Shown: positions 33,660 to 42,128 of the stretch, in pieces
Layout of the letters: each line of letters starts with the position of its first letter
How positions within the stretch are numbered: the first letter of the stretch is position 1
Origin: VXOI01 sp965261945
GTDB taxonomy: Bacteria > Chloroflexota > Dehalococcoidia > Lucifugimonadales > UBA3495
DNA: 64,000 nt
Direction: 5' to 3'
NCBI GenBank assembly: GCA_965261945.1
Contig: CBDHEF010000002.1
Location: 2,852,001 to 2,916,000, forward strand
Translations under genes and position numbers: made by a program
Notes under the pieces: model-generated
Database searches by the model: none
What the model was told of the DNA's origin: nothing
The model's input: the letters and a program-made list of their open reading frames with translations, nothing else

Positions 33660-34130
33660 TCACGTTCCTTTTTCCGTTGGGGTGTCGTGCGGTGGACGCT
33701 GGCCGTTCAGCCTTTCCAGCCGCCTGCGCTGGGCACGGGTCTCGACGACAAAGGACACCGGAAGCTGCGGACTGACGGCTTCCAGTTCAGCCAGGTATTC
33801 CTTTATCCTGCCGACGGCATACTCCACCCCTTCCTCCGGCTCCCAGTTTTCGTAGAAATTCTGGTGCATGGATTTGGCGAATACGAACATATCATGCAAA
33901 TTGGAGCGCCCCAGTTCGTCGGTAATCTGATTGGAAATATCGTACAGCAGGGAATGGGACTGGTGATGCCAGCCCCGCTGTTCGGCGATGGATTTCAGGG
34001 CACAGGCTGCTGCGCCCCAAGACTTTTCCGACGCTTGCACCAAGTTTCCCTGCCGCAAGTAGCCTTCGGCCAGCCCCATGTAATCCCGGCTCATGGCGGC
34101 GTATTTGTTGGGATATTTAGGCGTTGCCAT
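33660..34130 (-). CDS. PaREP1/HEPN-like protein
   Basis: The 156-residue, mainly helical protein starts at ATG 34130 (MATPKYPNKYAAMSRDYMGLAEGYLRQGNLVQASEKSWGAAA). The segment ASEKSWGAAACALKSIAEQRGW is typical of the PaREP1 branch of HEPN-fold proteins. The expected helical hairpin continues to about residue 115, and the C-terminal 40 residues are charged. HEPN proteins are often RNases or partners of nucleotidyltransferases. A conserved catalytic RxxxxH motif is not obvious. The gene lies 7 bases before the HIT gene on the same strand. Confidence 0.65.
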   Translation of the reverse strand: MATPKYPNKYAAMSRDYMGLAEGYLRQGNLVQASEKSWGAAACALKSIAEQRGWHHQSHSLLYDISNQITDELGRSNLHDMFVFAKSMHQNFYENWEPEEGVEYAVGRIKEYLAELEAVSPQLPVSFVVETRAQRRRLERLNGQRPPHDTPTEKGT

Positions 34131-34189
34131 GTGGTTGTGTTCCCCCTCGCCCTGACCCTCCCCATTAGGGAGAGGGAATTGGGGCCGGG

Positions 34190-35326
34190 CTATTCGCTCT
34201 CGATGCTGGCCATTGCCAGTTCCTTGTGATAGTTGGCGTCGCCGTAGCCAAGTTCCTGCACCTTGGCCCGGCGGGTGTATAGCTGCAAGTCGTGTTCCTT
34301 GGTGAAGCCGATGGCCCCGTGGCACTGGTGGGCGGTGGCGCAGACGCGCCGGTACGCCTGGCTGACCCAAGCCTTGGCGATGGACACCTCCCGCTGAGCC
34401 GGCAAGCCTTCGGCCAACTGCCACGCCGCCTGGTAGGCGACGCCCCGGCAGCCCTCTACGTCGGTTGCCATCTGGGCGCAGTGGTGCTGCACCGCCTGGA
34501 AGCTGCCCACCGGACGCCCGAACTGTGTGCGTTGCTTGACGTACTCCACGGTCATGTCCAGCACCGCAGTCGCGCCGCCCAGCATGGTGATGCACTGGCC
34601 GGCCACGGCCCGCTGGATGGCCCGCTCGGCAATGGCCCAGCCGCCGTTGACCTCTCCCAGAACCGAGCTGGCCGGCACTCGGACGTTGTTCAGCGTCACC
34701 TCGAACTGCCGCTCCGACCCTATGATACGGATGGGCGAAATATCCAGTCCTTCCATCCTCGCTGGAACGAGGAACAGCGTTATGCCTTCCGCCGGTTCGC
34801 CGCCCTGAGCCGTCCGCGCCGCGACGATAAGCACGTCGGCAACATGGGCGTCGGGCACGAAGAGCTTGGCGCCGTTCAGCGCAAAGCCGTTGCCGTCGGC
34901 GGTGGCGGTTGTTTCAACGCCCCACGCCTCGAAGGTGGCGGTGGGTTCGGTTACCGCCAGCGTCATGATCCCGCTGCCGTCGCAGACGCGGCTGAGCAGG
35001 TCATCCTTCTGCGCGTCGCTACCAGCGTCCAGCACGGTCAGTCCGCCCAGCACAACTGAGGAAAAGTATGGGCTTGGAGCCAGGAAACGGCCGATCTCTT
35101 CCAGCAGAACCGCCAAGTCCAGGAAGTCGCCGCCGGTGCCGCCGTATTGCTCCGGGAATGGCACGCCGGCCCAGCCCAGCCCGGCCATCTGCCGCCAGAG
35201 CTCGTCGGGATAGCCGCGCTCGTCCTCTTCCATTTCCCGCACCAGCGTTGTGGGGCATTCCCGCCCCAGGAACTCCTGCGCGCTGGACTTCAGCATCTGC
35301 TGGATTTCGGTAAGGCCCATGTCCAT
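34190..35326 (-). CDS. Acyl-CoA dehydrogenase family protein, divergent C-terminus
   Basis: The 378-residue FAD-binding protein has the ACAD landmarks (YGGTGGDFLDLAVLLEEIGRFLAP, LAVTEPTATFEAWG, GAKLFVPDAHVADVLIV, RTQFGRPVGSFQAVQHHCAQMA). Its end, CHGAIGFTKEHDLQLYTRRAKVQELGYG, lacks the GTSEVQRNIIAERVLG type motif seen in the other ACAD of this window. This form is typical of one subunit of heteromeric dehydrogenases, for example those acting on steroid or branched side chains. No partner ACAD gene is adjacent. Confidence 0.9.
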   Translation of the reverse strand: MDMGLTEIQQMLKSSAQEFLGRECPTTLVREMEEDERGYPDELWRQMAGLGWAGVPFPEQYGGTGGDFLDLAVLLEEIGRFLAPSPYFSSVVLGGLTVLDAGSDAQKDDLLSRVCDGSGIMTLAVTEPTATFEAWGVETTATADGNGFALNGAKLFVPDAHVADVLIVAARTAQGGEPAEGITLFLVPARMEGLDISPIRIIGSERQFEVTLNNVRVPASSVLGEVNGGWAIAERAIQRAVAGQCITMLGGATAVLDMTVEYVKQRTQFGRPVGSFQAVQHHCAQMATDVEGCRGVAYQAAWQLAEGLPAQREVSIAKAWVSQAYRRVCATAHQCHGAIGFTKEHDLQLYTRRAKVQELGYGDANYHKELAMASIESE

Positions 35327-35447
35327 GTTAATTCGCCTCTCCGGTGTTAATTGCGCTGAACGCCCCGGCCCGCGTTGTCTGCCGGTGCGCCGCTAGTATA
35401 GTCTATGGCAGATTGCCGCTCAACAAAGGCTTTGGCGCGGAGCCGTG

Positions 35448-35834
35448 TCAGCGAGGCGCGCTTTGGCTGCCGTTGCCGAACCTGCCTATTGGCAGGACAG
35501 GGGTCAAGCGTTCGTTTACGGAGTCGGTGGCTAAGTGTGCCGCTTCCAAAGTAGTCGCTCCCAATAGCGGGCTGCTCCCTTCGGCGGCAAAAATCACAGG
35601 GGCGATTACTTCCATTTCTTCGATAACAAACACTGCGTATCCGAAAGGTATGTCAACCACTCGTTCGTCCGCAAAGGCAAAGGCCCGGGTTTCGGTTGGC
35701 TGGACGTTCACGCTCTCCAGAATATCCTTCGGGATGTAGCTGTGGACGGAACCTGTGTCAGCCAGCGCCTGGACTTCAACAAAGGAAGACTTCGCCAAGT
35801 TGCCAACCAGCATTGAAACGCTGAATGTTCCCAT
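35448..35834 (-). CDS. Retropepsin-like aspartic protease (clan AA)
   Basis: This 128-residue single-domain protein has the active-site motif LADTGSVHSYIP (DTGS near residue 27) and the typical ending SPLLGATTLEAAHLATDSVNERLTPV. Bacterial members form dimers, each contributing one Asp. The natural substrate is unknown. It starts 4 bases after the cupin gene on the same strand and is probably co-transcribed with it. Confidence 0.8.
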   Translation of the reverse strand: MGTFSVSMLVGNLAKSSFVEVQALADTGSVHSYIPKDILESVNVQPTETRAFAFADERVVDIPFGYAVFVIEEMEVIAPVIFAAEGSSPLLGATTLEAAHLATDSVNERLTPVLPIGRFGNGSQSAPR

Positions 35835-35838
35835 CGCT

Positions 35839-36210
35839 CTAAACCTCGACCACTATCTCCACCGGCGTGTTGCGGGCGACGATTATCTCCATCGGGTCAT
35901 CGCCGTCGTTGATCGGCTGGTGGACGGCTTCGGCGGGGACGTAGATGAAGTCGCCGGGGCCGATGGGCAGCGGGTTGTCCAGCTTGTCGCCCACGATGAA
36001 CCGCCCATGCCCCTTGACCACGTAGATGGCCGATTCGCAGTTGACGTGGTAGTGTGGGCTGGAGCCGCAGTGCGGCGGAATGGTCGCGATGGCCAGGTGG
36101 ATGCCGGTGGAGCCGGTCAGCCCCTCGGACACGCCGGCCAGGCGGGTCATGGCGCCGGACTGAATCTCGACCTCCAGGCCGTCGTTGTGGATAACTTTGC
36201 ATTCCGCCAT
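35839..36210 (-). CDS. Cupin-domain protein
   Basis: The 123-residue single cupin has both conserved motifs. Motif 1 has metal-ligand His and Glu residues (SPHYHVNCESAIYVVKG), and motif 2 is GPGDFIYVPAEAVHQPIN. It probably binds a divalent metal and a small substrate, acting as a dioxygenase, isomerase or sensor. The start follows GAGGAGAC. The downstream aspartic protease gene is nearly adjacent. Confidence 0.87.
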   Translation of the reverse strand: MAECKVIHNDGLEVEIQSGAMTRLAGVSEGLTGSTGIHLAIATIPPHCGSSPHYHVNCESAIYVVKGHGRFIVGDKLDNPLPIGPGDFIYVPAEAVHQPINDGDDPMEIIVARNTPVEIVVEV

Positions 36211-36312
36211 TGCCGTCTCCTCTCTGGTGGAATTCGGGGACGCCCCCGCCCTGACCCTCCCCCGCTCTATACACCCGGAGGGAGCGGGGAATTTCTACAA
36301 CCCTATTCCTGA

Positions 36313-37479
36313 TTAGACGCTGCGGACGAAGGCGTCCAGCCGCTCAATAGCCCTGCTGATGTTTTCCTGCGAGTTGGCGTAAGACAGCCGGACGTAGCCG
36401 TCGCCGTACTGCCCGAAGGCGGAACCCGACAGCAGGGCAACGCCGGCCTCCTGCATCGCCCGGTCCTCGAAATCGCGGCTGGAGAGTCCGGTATCTTCGA
36501 TGCTGGGGAAGACGTAGAAGGCGCCTTCCGGCTCCGGGCAGCGGATGCCGGGAATGCTGCGCAGGCCGTCGGTAATCAGGCGCCGCCGGGCGGCGAACTC
36601 CGCCTTCATCGCCTCCACTTGGTCCCGGGGGCCCTCCAGCGCCGCGATGCCCGCCTTCTGCGTGAAGGTGGCGGCGCACGACACGCTGTTGACCGCCAGC
36701 CGGACCACATGCGGCACCAACTCCGGCGGCATGATGCCGTAGCCCAGACGCCAGCCGGTCATGGCGTAGCTCTTGGAAAACCCGTCGAGGATGATGGTGC
36801 GCTCTTCCATCCCCGGAATCGAGGCGATGCTGAAATGCTCGCCGGTGTACAGGATGTCCTTGTATATCTCATCGGCCATCACGTACAGGTTGGGATGCTG
36901 CATCACCAGCCCGGCTATGGTGCGCAGCTCGCCCTCCGACAGGGCCGAGCCGCAGGGGTTTTCCGGCGTGTTCAGGATGATGAGCCGGGTCTTGTCGGTT
37001 ATCTGCGACCCCAGCAAGTCGAGGTCGGGATGATAGCCCGTAGACTCCAGGAGCTGCATCGGAACGGGAGTGCAGCCGGTGAAGCGAATCATCGACTCGT
37101 AGATGGGGAAACCGGGATTGGGATATATGACCTCAACGCCCGGCTCGCCCAAGGTCAGCAGCAGGTAGAACATGATGGGTTTGGCTCCGGGAGTGACCAC
37201 CACGTTCTCCGGCTCGGTGTTGGTGCCCCTCACCTCGCGGCTGTTGCGCGCGATGGCCTCGCGCAGTTCCGGCAGCCCGGCGGTGGGGCCGTAATGGGTG
37301 AACCCGTCGCTGATGGCCGCCATGCCGGCTTCAATGATGTGCCGGGGCGTATCAAAGTCGGGTTCGCCGATTTCCAAGTGGATTATCTCCCGGCCCTGGG
37401 CCTCCAGCGCGCGGGCCTTGGCCAGCACCTCGAAGGCGCTCTCGGTGCCCAGGTCGTGCATACGGGCAGCGATGGTCAT
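36313..37479 (-). CDS. PLP-dependent aminotransferase, class I/II
   Basis: The 388-residue fold-type I aminotransferase has N-terminal LEIGEPDFDTPRHI, cofactor-contact residues in NTPENPCGSALSE, Asp-Tyr region MADEIYKDILY, and the PLP lysine in DGFSKSYAMTGWRLGY. The C-terminal FVRLSYA-type segment appears as DGYVRLSYANSQENI. It probably handles aspartate, alanine or aromatic amino acids; the substrate cannot be fixed from sequence. GGAGG precedes ATG 37479. It lies upstream of the cupin-protease pair on the same strand. Confidence 0.93.
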   Translation of the reverse strand: MTIAARMHDLGTESAFEVLAKARALEAQGREIIHLEIGEPDFDTPRHIIEAGMAAISDGFTHYGPTAGLPELREAIARNSREVRGTNTEPENVVVTPGAKPIMFYLLLTLGEPGVEVIYPNPGFPIYESMIRFTGCTPVPMQLLESTGYHPDLDLLGSQITDKTRLIILNTPENPCGSALSEGELRTIAGLVMQHPNLYVMADEIYKDILYTGEHFSIASIPGMEERTIILDGFSKSYAMTGWRLGYGIMPPELVPHVVRLAVNSVSCAATFTQKAGIAALEGPRDQVEAMKAEFAARRRLITDGLRSIPGIRCPEPEGAFYVFPSIEDTGLSSRDFEDRAMQEAGVALLSGSAFGQYGDGYVRLSYANSQENISRAIERLDAFVRSV

Positions 37480-37533
37480 TTGTCCTCCGGTAATCGAATG
37501 GGATACTTTCGTAAAGCTACTTTGGAGGTTTGC

Positions 37534-38346
37534 CTATCCCGTCCGGCCCAAGGAATCAGCCGGGGGCGGGATTTTGGAACGCACCAGTGAGACAATCCGG
37601 TCGGCGCGCTCCACCATCCGCTGCGCCTCTTCCGGCTCATAGTCCTTGAAGGTGTGAGTCTCTGAGTCTGGATAGCGAGTGTCGATATATAGCGAGCCCA
37701 AAATCTGCGCATCATTGGAGCAGGCCAGAAAGTCTGAGTCTTCAAGGGCGCTGGAAGCTGCCAGGTTCTGTACTATGTGGGTTCGTTCCAGCGGTTTTCC
37801 CCGGAAAACCAGGAATCCATTAAGGGCCTTTTCCGCGGCCTGTTGAGAATGAAAGCACGAATTGGGAGGATCAGAGTTATCCAACGCAATCTGGGCCATG
37901 CGCAAATCGCGTTCGGCCCGCTCCAGCCAGCCATGCCCGAAGCGCCGGCGCGATTCCATAGTGGGCTCCTTGACGCGGGAACGCAGGCTGTAAGCCCCGG
38001 CGGACGGGTGCCGGTCGTAGACTACTATACCGTCGGTGAACGCCGCTGCAATGAACGGGTTTCGGACTTCGAGACTATGTTCGATTTCGGCGGGAGTATA
38101 GACCAGAGTGTCTACGTCAACGCCCGGCTTTCCGGTCAGAAATTTTCGGCACTCCAGGGTGCGCTCCTGTCTTGGCGCATCGGTTTCCTTGACGACAATC
38201 AGGTCAATATCGCTGAACTCGCGGGCGTTGCCCCGGGCCCGCGAGCCGAACAGAATTATCTGCTCCGGCCCGTAGGCCACGAGCTGCTCGATAACCCGCT
38301 GGACATCCTGCGTCAGGACGGCCACTTCCGATGCGTTTTGCGTCAT
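37534..38346 (-). CDS. Fused nucleotidyltransferase (MNT) and HEPN protein coupled to argG
   Basis: This 270-residue protein combines two domains usually found as separate toxin-antitoxin partners. The N-terminal minimal nucleotidyltransferase has GSRARGN and DID spaced as in GSx10DxD (about residues 34-48). From about residue 135 there is a HEPN domain (ERAERDLRMAQIAL, HSQQAAEKALNGFLVFRGKPLERTH). The HEPN RNase motif is only approximate. ATG 38346 overlaps the argG stop by four bases, so expression is tied to argG. Fused MNT-HEPN may act as a self-contained regulated toxin or as a small-molecule nucleotidyltransferase. Confidence 0.8.
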   Translation of the reverse strand: MTQNASEVAVLTQDVQRVIEQLVAYGPEQIILFGSRARGNAREFSDIDLIVVKETDAPRQERTLECRKFLTGKPGVDVDTLVYTPAEIEHSLEVRNPFIAAAFTDGIVVYDRHPSAGAYSLRSRVKEPTMESRRRFGHGWLERAERDLRMAQIALDNSDPPNSCFHSQQAAEKALNGFLVFRGKPLERTHIVQNLAASSALEDSDFLACSNDAQILGSLYIDTRYPDSETHTFKDYEPEEAQRMVERADRIVSLVRSKIPPPADSLGRTG

Positions 38347-39533
38347 TCCGGCTGGGCCTGGTTCTGGGTGCGCACGGGCAGGCCGTAGATGCTGATAAAC
38401 CCGGTGGCCGCCGCATGGTCGAATTGGTCCTGCCGGTCGTAGGTGGCAAGGCCGTAGTTGTAGAGGGCGCGCGGGGCCTGCCGCCCGACGACGGTGCAGC
38501 TGCCCTTGTGCAGCCGCAGCCGGATTTCGCCGGTCACATGACGCTGTGTGCTCTGCACGTAGGCGTCGAGGTCGGCCCGGTGGGCGGTGTACCACAGGCC
38601 GTTGTAGACCACGTCGGAGTATTCCTGCGCGATGCGGGCCTTCGTCCGAGCCTGGTCCTTGCTGAGGGTCATGGTCTCCAGCGCCTTGTGGGCGGCGTGA
38701 AGAATGACCGCCGCCGGGCACTCATATATCTCCCGCGACTTGATGCCCACCAGCCGGTTCTCCACATGGTCAACGCGGCCCACGCCGTGGTCGCCGCCAA
38801 CGGCGTTCAGGTGGCGGATCAGGTCAACGCCGCCCATAGACTCGCCGTCAACGGCGATGGGTATGCCCCGCTCGAAGGTGACTTCCAGGTATTCCGGTTG
38901 GTCGGGCGCGTCGGAGGCCGATTTCGTCCACAGGTAGGCGTCCTCCGGCGGCTCCAGCCACGGGTCTTCCAGCTCGCCGGCCTCCACGCTGCGGCCCCAC
39001 AGGTTTTCGTCGGTGGAGAAGCGGCTGGCCCGGGTGTTTATGGGCAGGTTGCGCGCCAGCCCGTACTCGATTTCGTCGTCGCGGCTCATGCCCCAGTCGC
39101 GGATGGGCGCGATGACCTTCAGATTCGGGTCGAGCGCCATCACCCCCACCTCGAGGCGCACCTGGTCGTTGCCCTTGCCGGTGCAGCCGTGGGCCACGGC
39201 ATAGGCCCCGTGTTCCCGCGCCGCCTCCACCAGGAAGCGGGCGATGAGCGGACGGCCCAGCGCGGTGGCCAGCGGGTACTGCTCCTCGTACACCGTCCCC
39301 GCCTGGAGGCTGGGGAACAGGAACTCGTCCACCAGCGTCTGCCGCCCGTCCACGATAACGGCCTCGACCGCGCCGATGGACAGCGCCCGCTGCCGGGTGC
39401 TGTCCAGGTCAACCATGCCCAAGTCTATGGTCAGGGTCACGATGTCGGCGCCGTATTTTTCCTTGAGCCACGGCACCGCCACCGTAGTATCCAGCCCGCC
39501 GCTGTAGGCAAGAACGATTCTGTCATTTGGCAT
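38343..39533 (-). CDS. argG: Argininosuccinate synthase
   Basis: This 396-residue enzyme condenses citrulline and aspartate with ATP in arginine synthesis. The ATP-PPase loop is LAYSGGLDTTVAVPWL (residues 8-23), and the conserved segments AVAHGCTGKGNDQVR and GRVDHVENRLVGIKSREIYE are present. The length is normal. It lies downstream of argD with hicB-hicA between them, and its stop overlaps the start of an MNT-HEPN gene. Confidence 0.97.
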   Translation of the reverse strand: MPNDRIVLAYSGGLDTTVAVPWLKEKYGADIVTLTIDLGMVDLDSTRQRALSIGAVEAVIVDGRQTLVDEFLFPSLQAGTVYEEQYPLATALGRPLIARFLVEAAREHGAYAVAHGCTGKGNDQVRLEVGVMALDPNLKVIAPIRDWGMSRDDEIEYGLARNLPINTRASRFSTDENLWGRSVEAGELEDPWLEPPEDAYLWTKSASDAPDQPEYLEVTFERGIPIAVDGESMGGVDLIRHLNAVGGDHGVGRVDHVENRLVGIKSREIYECPAAVILHAAHKALETMTLSKDQARTKARIAQEYSDVVYNGLWYTAHRADLDAYVQSTQRHVTGEIRLRLHKGSCTVVGRQAPRALYNYGLATYDRQDQFDHAAATGFISIYGLPVRTQNQAQPE

Positions 39534-39561
39534 CTCGCTACTATCGCTCCGGTTGAGGGTG

Positions 39562-39792
39562 TTATAGAGCTGCGAGGAAGTCGGAGATTTCTACCCGCGC
39601 ATCCCCTAACAACTTCCTAGCGAATCCTCTCCTTAAATCTCTTGAGCCATGGTCGGGTACGACAACGCCCCTGCCATCAGGATGGCTCATGATGACATGA
39701 CTTCCAGTTTGTCTAATTGTCTCAAACCCCAACCTGTGCATGGTACGAATAAACTCCCGGCTGGTCAAAGATGGAAATCTGCCCGTAAACAC
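39562..39792 (-). CDS. hicA: HicA-type mRNA interferase toxin
   Basis: The 76-residue double-stranded-RNA-binding-fold protein carries the HicA pattern: FIRTMHRLGFETIRQTGSHVIMSHPDG, with the catalytic His in GSH, then VVVPDHGSRDLRRGFARKLLGDA. HicA toxins cleave mRNA. It starts two bases after the HicB-like gene, and the order is antitoxin first. The pair sits between argD and argG. Confidence 0.88.
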   Translation of the reverse strand: MFTGRFPSLTSREFIRTMHRLGFETIRQTGSHVIMSHPDGRGVVVPDHGSRDLRRGFARKLLGDARVEISDFLAAL

Positions 39793-39794
39793 GG

Positions 39795-40229
39795 TTAGAT
39801 TTCCACCTTCCGCACTTCAAGGAATATGGAGCAGTCTTCCAAGTCATCGCACTCTAGGCCAACATTAATAGCTTTACGCATATTTTTCATTAGTTCTGAT
39901 TTGGTTTTACCTTTTCCAAAACATTCTCTTAGTTGTGGCGCAATACCCCGGTAGTAGCCTGTTTCGTCCCTTGTGATCACAACATAAAACTCTCTCTGCG
40001 AGTTTGCGATTAAATCCGAACGGACCAAAGTCGTCTGAACTTCGACGAATTCCGACTGATCCTTGATGCCGAACTCTTCAAAGCAAACCTGTATAGTCTC
40101 ACGCATATTGTCCATTAATTCATCCAGGGTATCGCCTTGATTGAAGCAACTCTTGATCTGGGTCACTTCCCCGATAAAGTACCCGTCTTCATCCTTCGTG
40201 ATGACGACGTAAAACGCCCGATTGGCCAT
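39795..40229 (-). CDS. hicB: HicB-type antitoxin with two tandem HicB domains
   Basis: The 144-residue protein contains two similar partial RNase-H-like HicB domains, residues about 4-65 (FYVVITKDEDGYFIGEVTQIKSCFNQGDTLDELMDNMRETI) and 80-142 (FYVVITRDETGYYRGIAPQLRECFGKGKTKSELMKNMRKAI). Typical HicB has one such domain and a C-terminal DNA-binding HTH or RHH, which is missing here. It should neutralise the HicA toxin encoded next, but how the pair is autoregulated without a DNA-binding domain is unclear. Confidence 0.85.
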   Translation of the reverse strand: MANRAFYVVITKDEDGYFIGEVTQIKSCFNQGDTLDELMDNMRETIQVCFEEFGIKDQSEFVEVQTTLVRSDLIANSQREFYVVITRDETGYYRGIAPQLRECFGKGKTKSELMKNMRKAINVGLECDDLEDCSIFLEVRKVEI

Positions 40230-40284
40230 ACCTTTCCTCGCGAAAGACCGGCTGAGGTGGAACCGTCTGCTCCCGGCGGAATGC

Positions 40285-40312
40285 AGGGGCGCACACCCGT
40301 GCGCCCCTGTAT
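40285..40312. repeat. GGGGCGCAC palindrome
   Basis: CAGGGGCGCAC and GTGCGCCCCTG form an 11-bp stem with a 4-base loop between argD and hicB. Near-identical palindromes occur at 60378-60405, and related CCCGCCCCTAC forms lie at 13452-13477, 61580-61610 and 62834-62862. No U-tract follows, so it may be a repeat more than a terminator. Confidence 0.6.
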
Positions 40313-40334
40313 CGAGCGGCGCAATGCTGCTGGC

Positions 40335-41525
40335 CTAGATCTTCGCCAGCGCCGTGCTCAGGCGCTCGGCGGCCTCGTCAATCTCCTCCCGCGTCACCGT
40401 CAGCGGGGGCATGAAGCGGACGGTGTTGGGGCGCGGGCCGTTGAGCAGCAGCCCGGCTTCGTTGCAGTTGGTCAGCACCTGCGGCGAGATGGTGTCCTCG
40501 AAGTCGATGGCGGCCAGCAGGCCCTTGCCCCGGACCTCGGTCACGAAGGGGAAGCGGTCCTTGACCTCGTTCAGCCGTCCCAGCAGGTAGGGCTCCATTT
40601 CCTTGACCTGGCCGGGGATGTCGTTGTCGATCAGGAACTTGGTCCCGGCGTAGCCCGCGGCGGTGGTCAGCGCGTTGCCGCCGAAGGTGGAGCCGTGGTC
40701 GCCCGGCACCAGCGCCTGGCAGTGGGCCTTGGACAGGAACGCGCCGATAGGCACGCCGTAGCCCAGCCCCTTGGCCAGCGTCATCACGTCGGGTTCCGCG
40801 CCGTACTCCTGGTAGCCGAACAGGCTGCCCAGCCGTCCCATGCCGGTCTGCACCTCGTCCAGGATGAGCAGAATGCCCTGGCTGTCGCACCACTGGCGCA
40901 GGCGTTGCAGGTAGTCGTCGTCGGGGATGATGACGCCCGCCTCGCCCTGCACCGGCTCCACCATCACCGCGGCGGTGCGCTCGGTGGTGGCGCTGATTAC
41001 GGCCTCCACGTCGTTGTAGTCAACGTGGACGAAGCCCGGCAGCAACGGCGCGAAGTTCTCCTGGTAGTGCGGCTGGCCGGTGGCGGCCACGGTGGCCTGG
41101 GTGCGCCCGTGGAAGGAGTTGAACGCGGTGATGATTTCGTAGGCGCCGTCGCGGTTCAGCTTGCCGTAGCGCCGGGCCAGCTTCATCGCCCCCTCGACGG
41201 CCTCGGCCCCGCTGTTGCCGAAGAACACCAGATCGAGGCAGCTATTCTCTATCAGCGTCTCGGCGAGCTGCAACTGCGGCACGGTATAGAACTGGTTGGA
41301 GGTCTGGATCAGCGTGCCGGCCTGCTCGGCGATGGCCTGCGTGATAACCGGATGGCTGTGGCCCAACTGGTTCACGGCCCAGCCGGCGACGAAGTCCAGG
41401 TACTGCTTGCCGTCGGCGTCCCAGACCTCGGTGCCCTCGCCCCGGACGATGACCACCGGCTGGCGGCGCACGGTCTGGGCGTAATACTTCTTCTCAATGT
41501 CAATCCAGTCGCTGCTGATACTCAT
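40335..41525 (-). CDS. argD: Acetylornithine aminotransferase
   Basis: The 396-residue class-III PLP aminotransferase of arginine synthesis converts N-acetylglutamate semialdehyde to acetylornithine. Landmarks are VRGEGTEVWDADGKQYLDFVAG, FFGNSGAEAVEGAMKLAR, the LILDEVQTGMGRLGSLF segment with the cofactor Asp, and the PLP lysine in TLAKGLGYGVPIGAF. GAGG precedes ATG 41525. With argG downstream it forms an arginine operon interrupted by a hicBA module. Related omega-aminotransferase activities cannot be excluded, but context favours ArgD. Confidence 0.92.
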   Translation of the reverse strand: MSISSDWIDIEKKYYAQTVRRQPVVIVRGEGTEVWDADGKQYLDFVAGWAVNQLGHSHPVITQAIAEQAGTLIQTSNQFYTVPQLQLAETLIENSCLDLVFFGNSGAEAVEGAMKLARRYGKLNRDGAYEIITAFNSFHGRTQATVAATGQPHYQENFAPLLPGFVHVDYNDVEAVISATTERTAAVMVEPVQGEAGVIIPDDDYLQRLRQWCDSQGILLILDEVQTGMGRLGSLFGYQEYGAEPDVMTLAKGLGYGVPIGAFLSKAHCQALVPGDHGSTFGGNALTTAAGYAGTKFLIDNDIPGQVKEMEPYLLGRLNEVKDRFPFVTEVRGKGLLAAIDFEDTISPQVLTNCNEAGLLLNGPRPNTVRFMPPLTVTREEIDEAAERLSTALAKI

Positions 41526-42128
41526 GGCGAGTCCTCTTCTCCCGAATAGTCCTTCAGGTTGCCGCTAGATTATCGCATACCGGACGGTAGATTTCATGGG
41601 GAGGGCGTTGGGGCGCACAGGGCAATCGCGTTTTGACTGAATCAGCATTGCCGCAGTCCGTCATTCCCGCGAAAGCGGGAATCCATGCCATGCCGGCCCG
41701 CAGCGCACCGCCCGGTTCAGTCTCGAACTCCGTTTCAATGCGCCGCCTGGAACCGCCCACATAAGCCGGGGTCTCCGGGGGAGTATCCTCCGGTGCATCG
41801 GACAGGTAGTAGCGAACGGTTGCAAGGCGCCTGCCGCGACCGTGAAAAGACTTTGCGGGGACTGGAGAGCATTGAGACCGGGCAACGCTACTTGGACGGA
41901 TGTACCCGGCCGCCGCCTGTCCGACTCCCTGAGCGCCCCGCCCACATCGGGTTTTTCAACAAGCCCATCCCGCCGCCCTTGACAGAATCGAAGGCAAAGG
42001 AAGGTACACCGAAACGGATGCTGGTATCATAGGCAGGAACAGCGGGACTCTCGCTTGATTCCACCCCGACCCTGTCCTGATGATGGGGGCCACCTCACCT
42101 AACGATTAACCGATTAACGATTTGATCA
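41526..42128. other. Intergenic, one REP palindrome, no gene seen
   Basis: The only recognisable feature is a single copy of the palindrome ATTCCCGCGAAAGCGGGAAT at 41663-41682. Short open frames around it have no ribosome binding site or similarity that I recognise. Near 42095-42120 a short tandem GATTAACGATTAAC-type repeat precedes the next gene. Confidence 0.5.
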
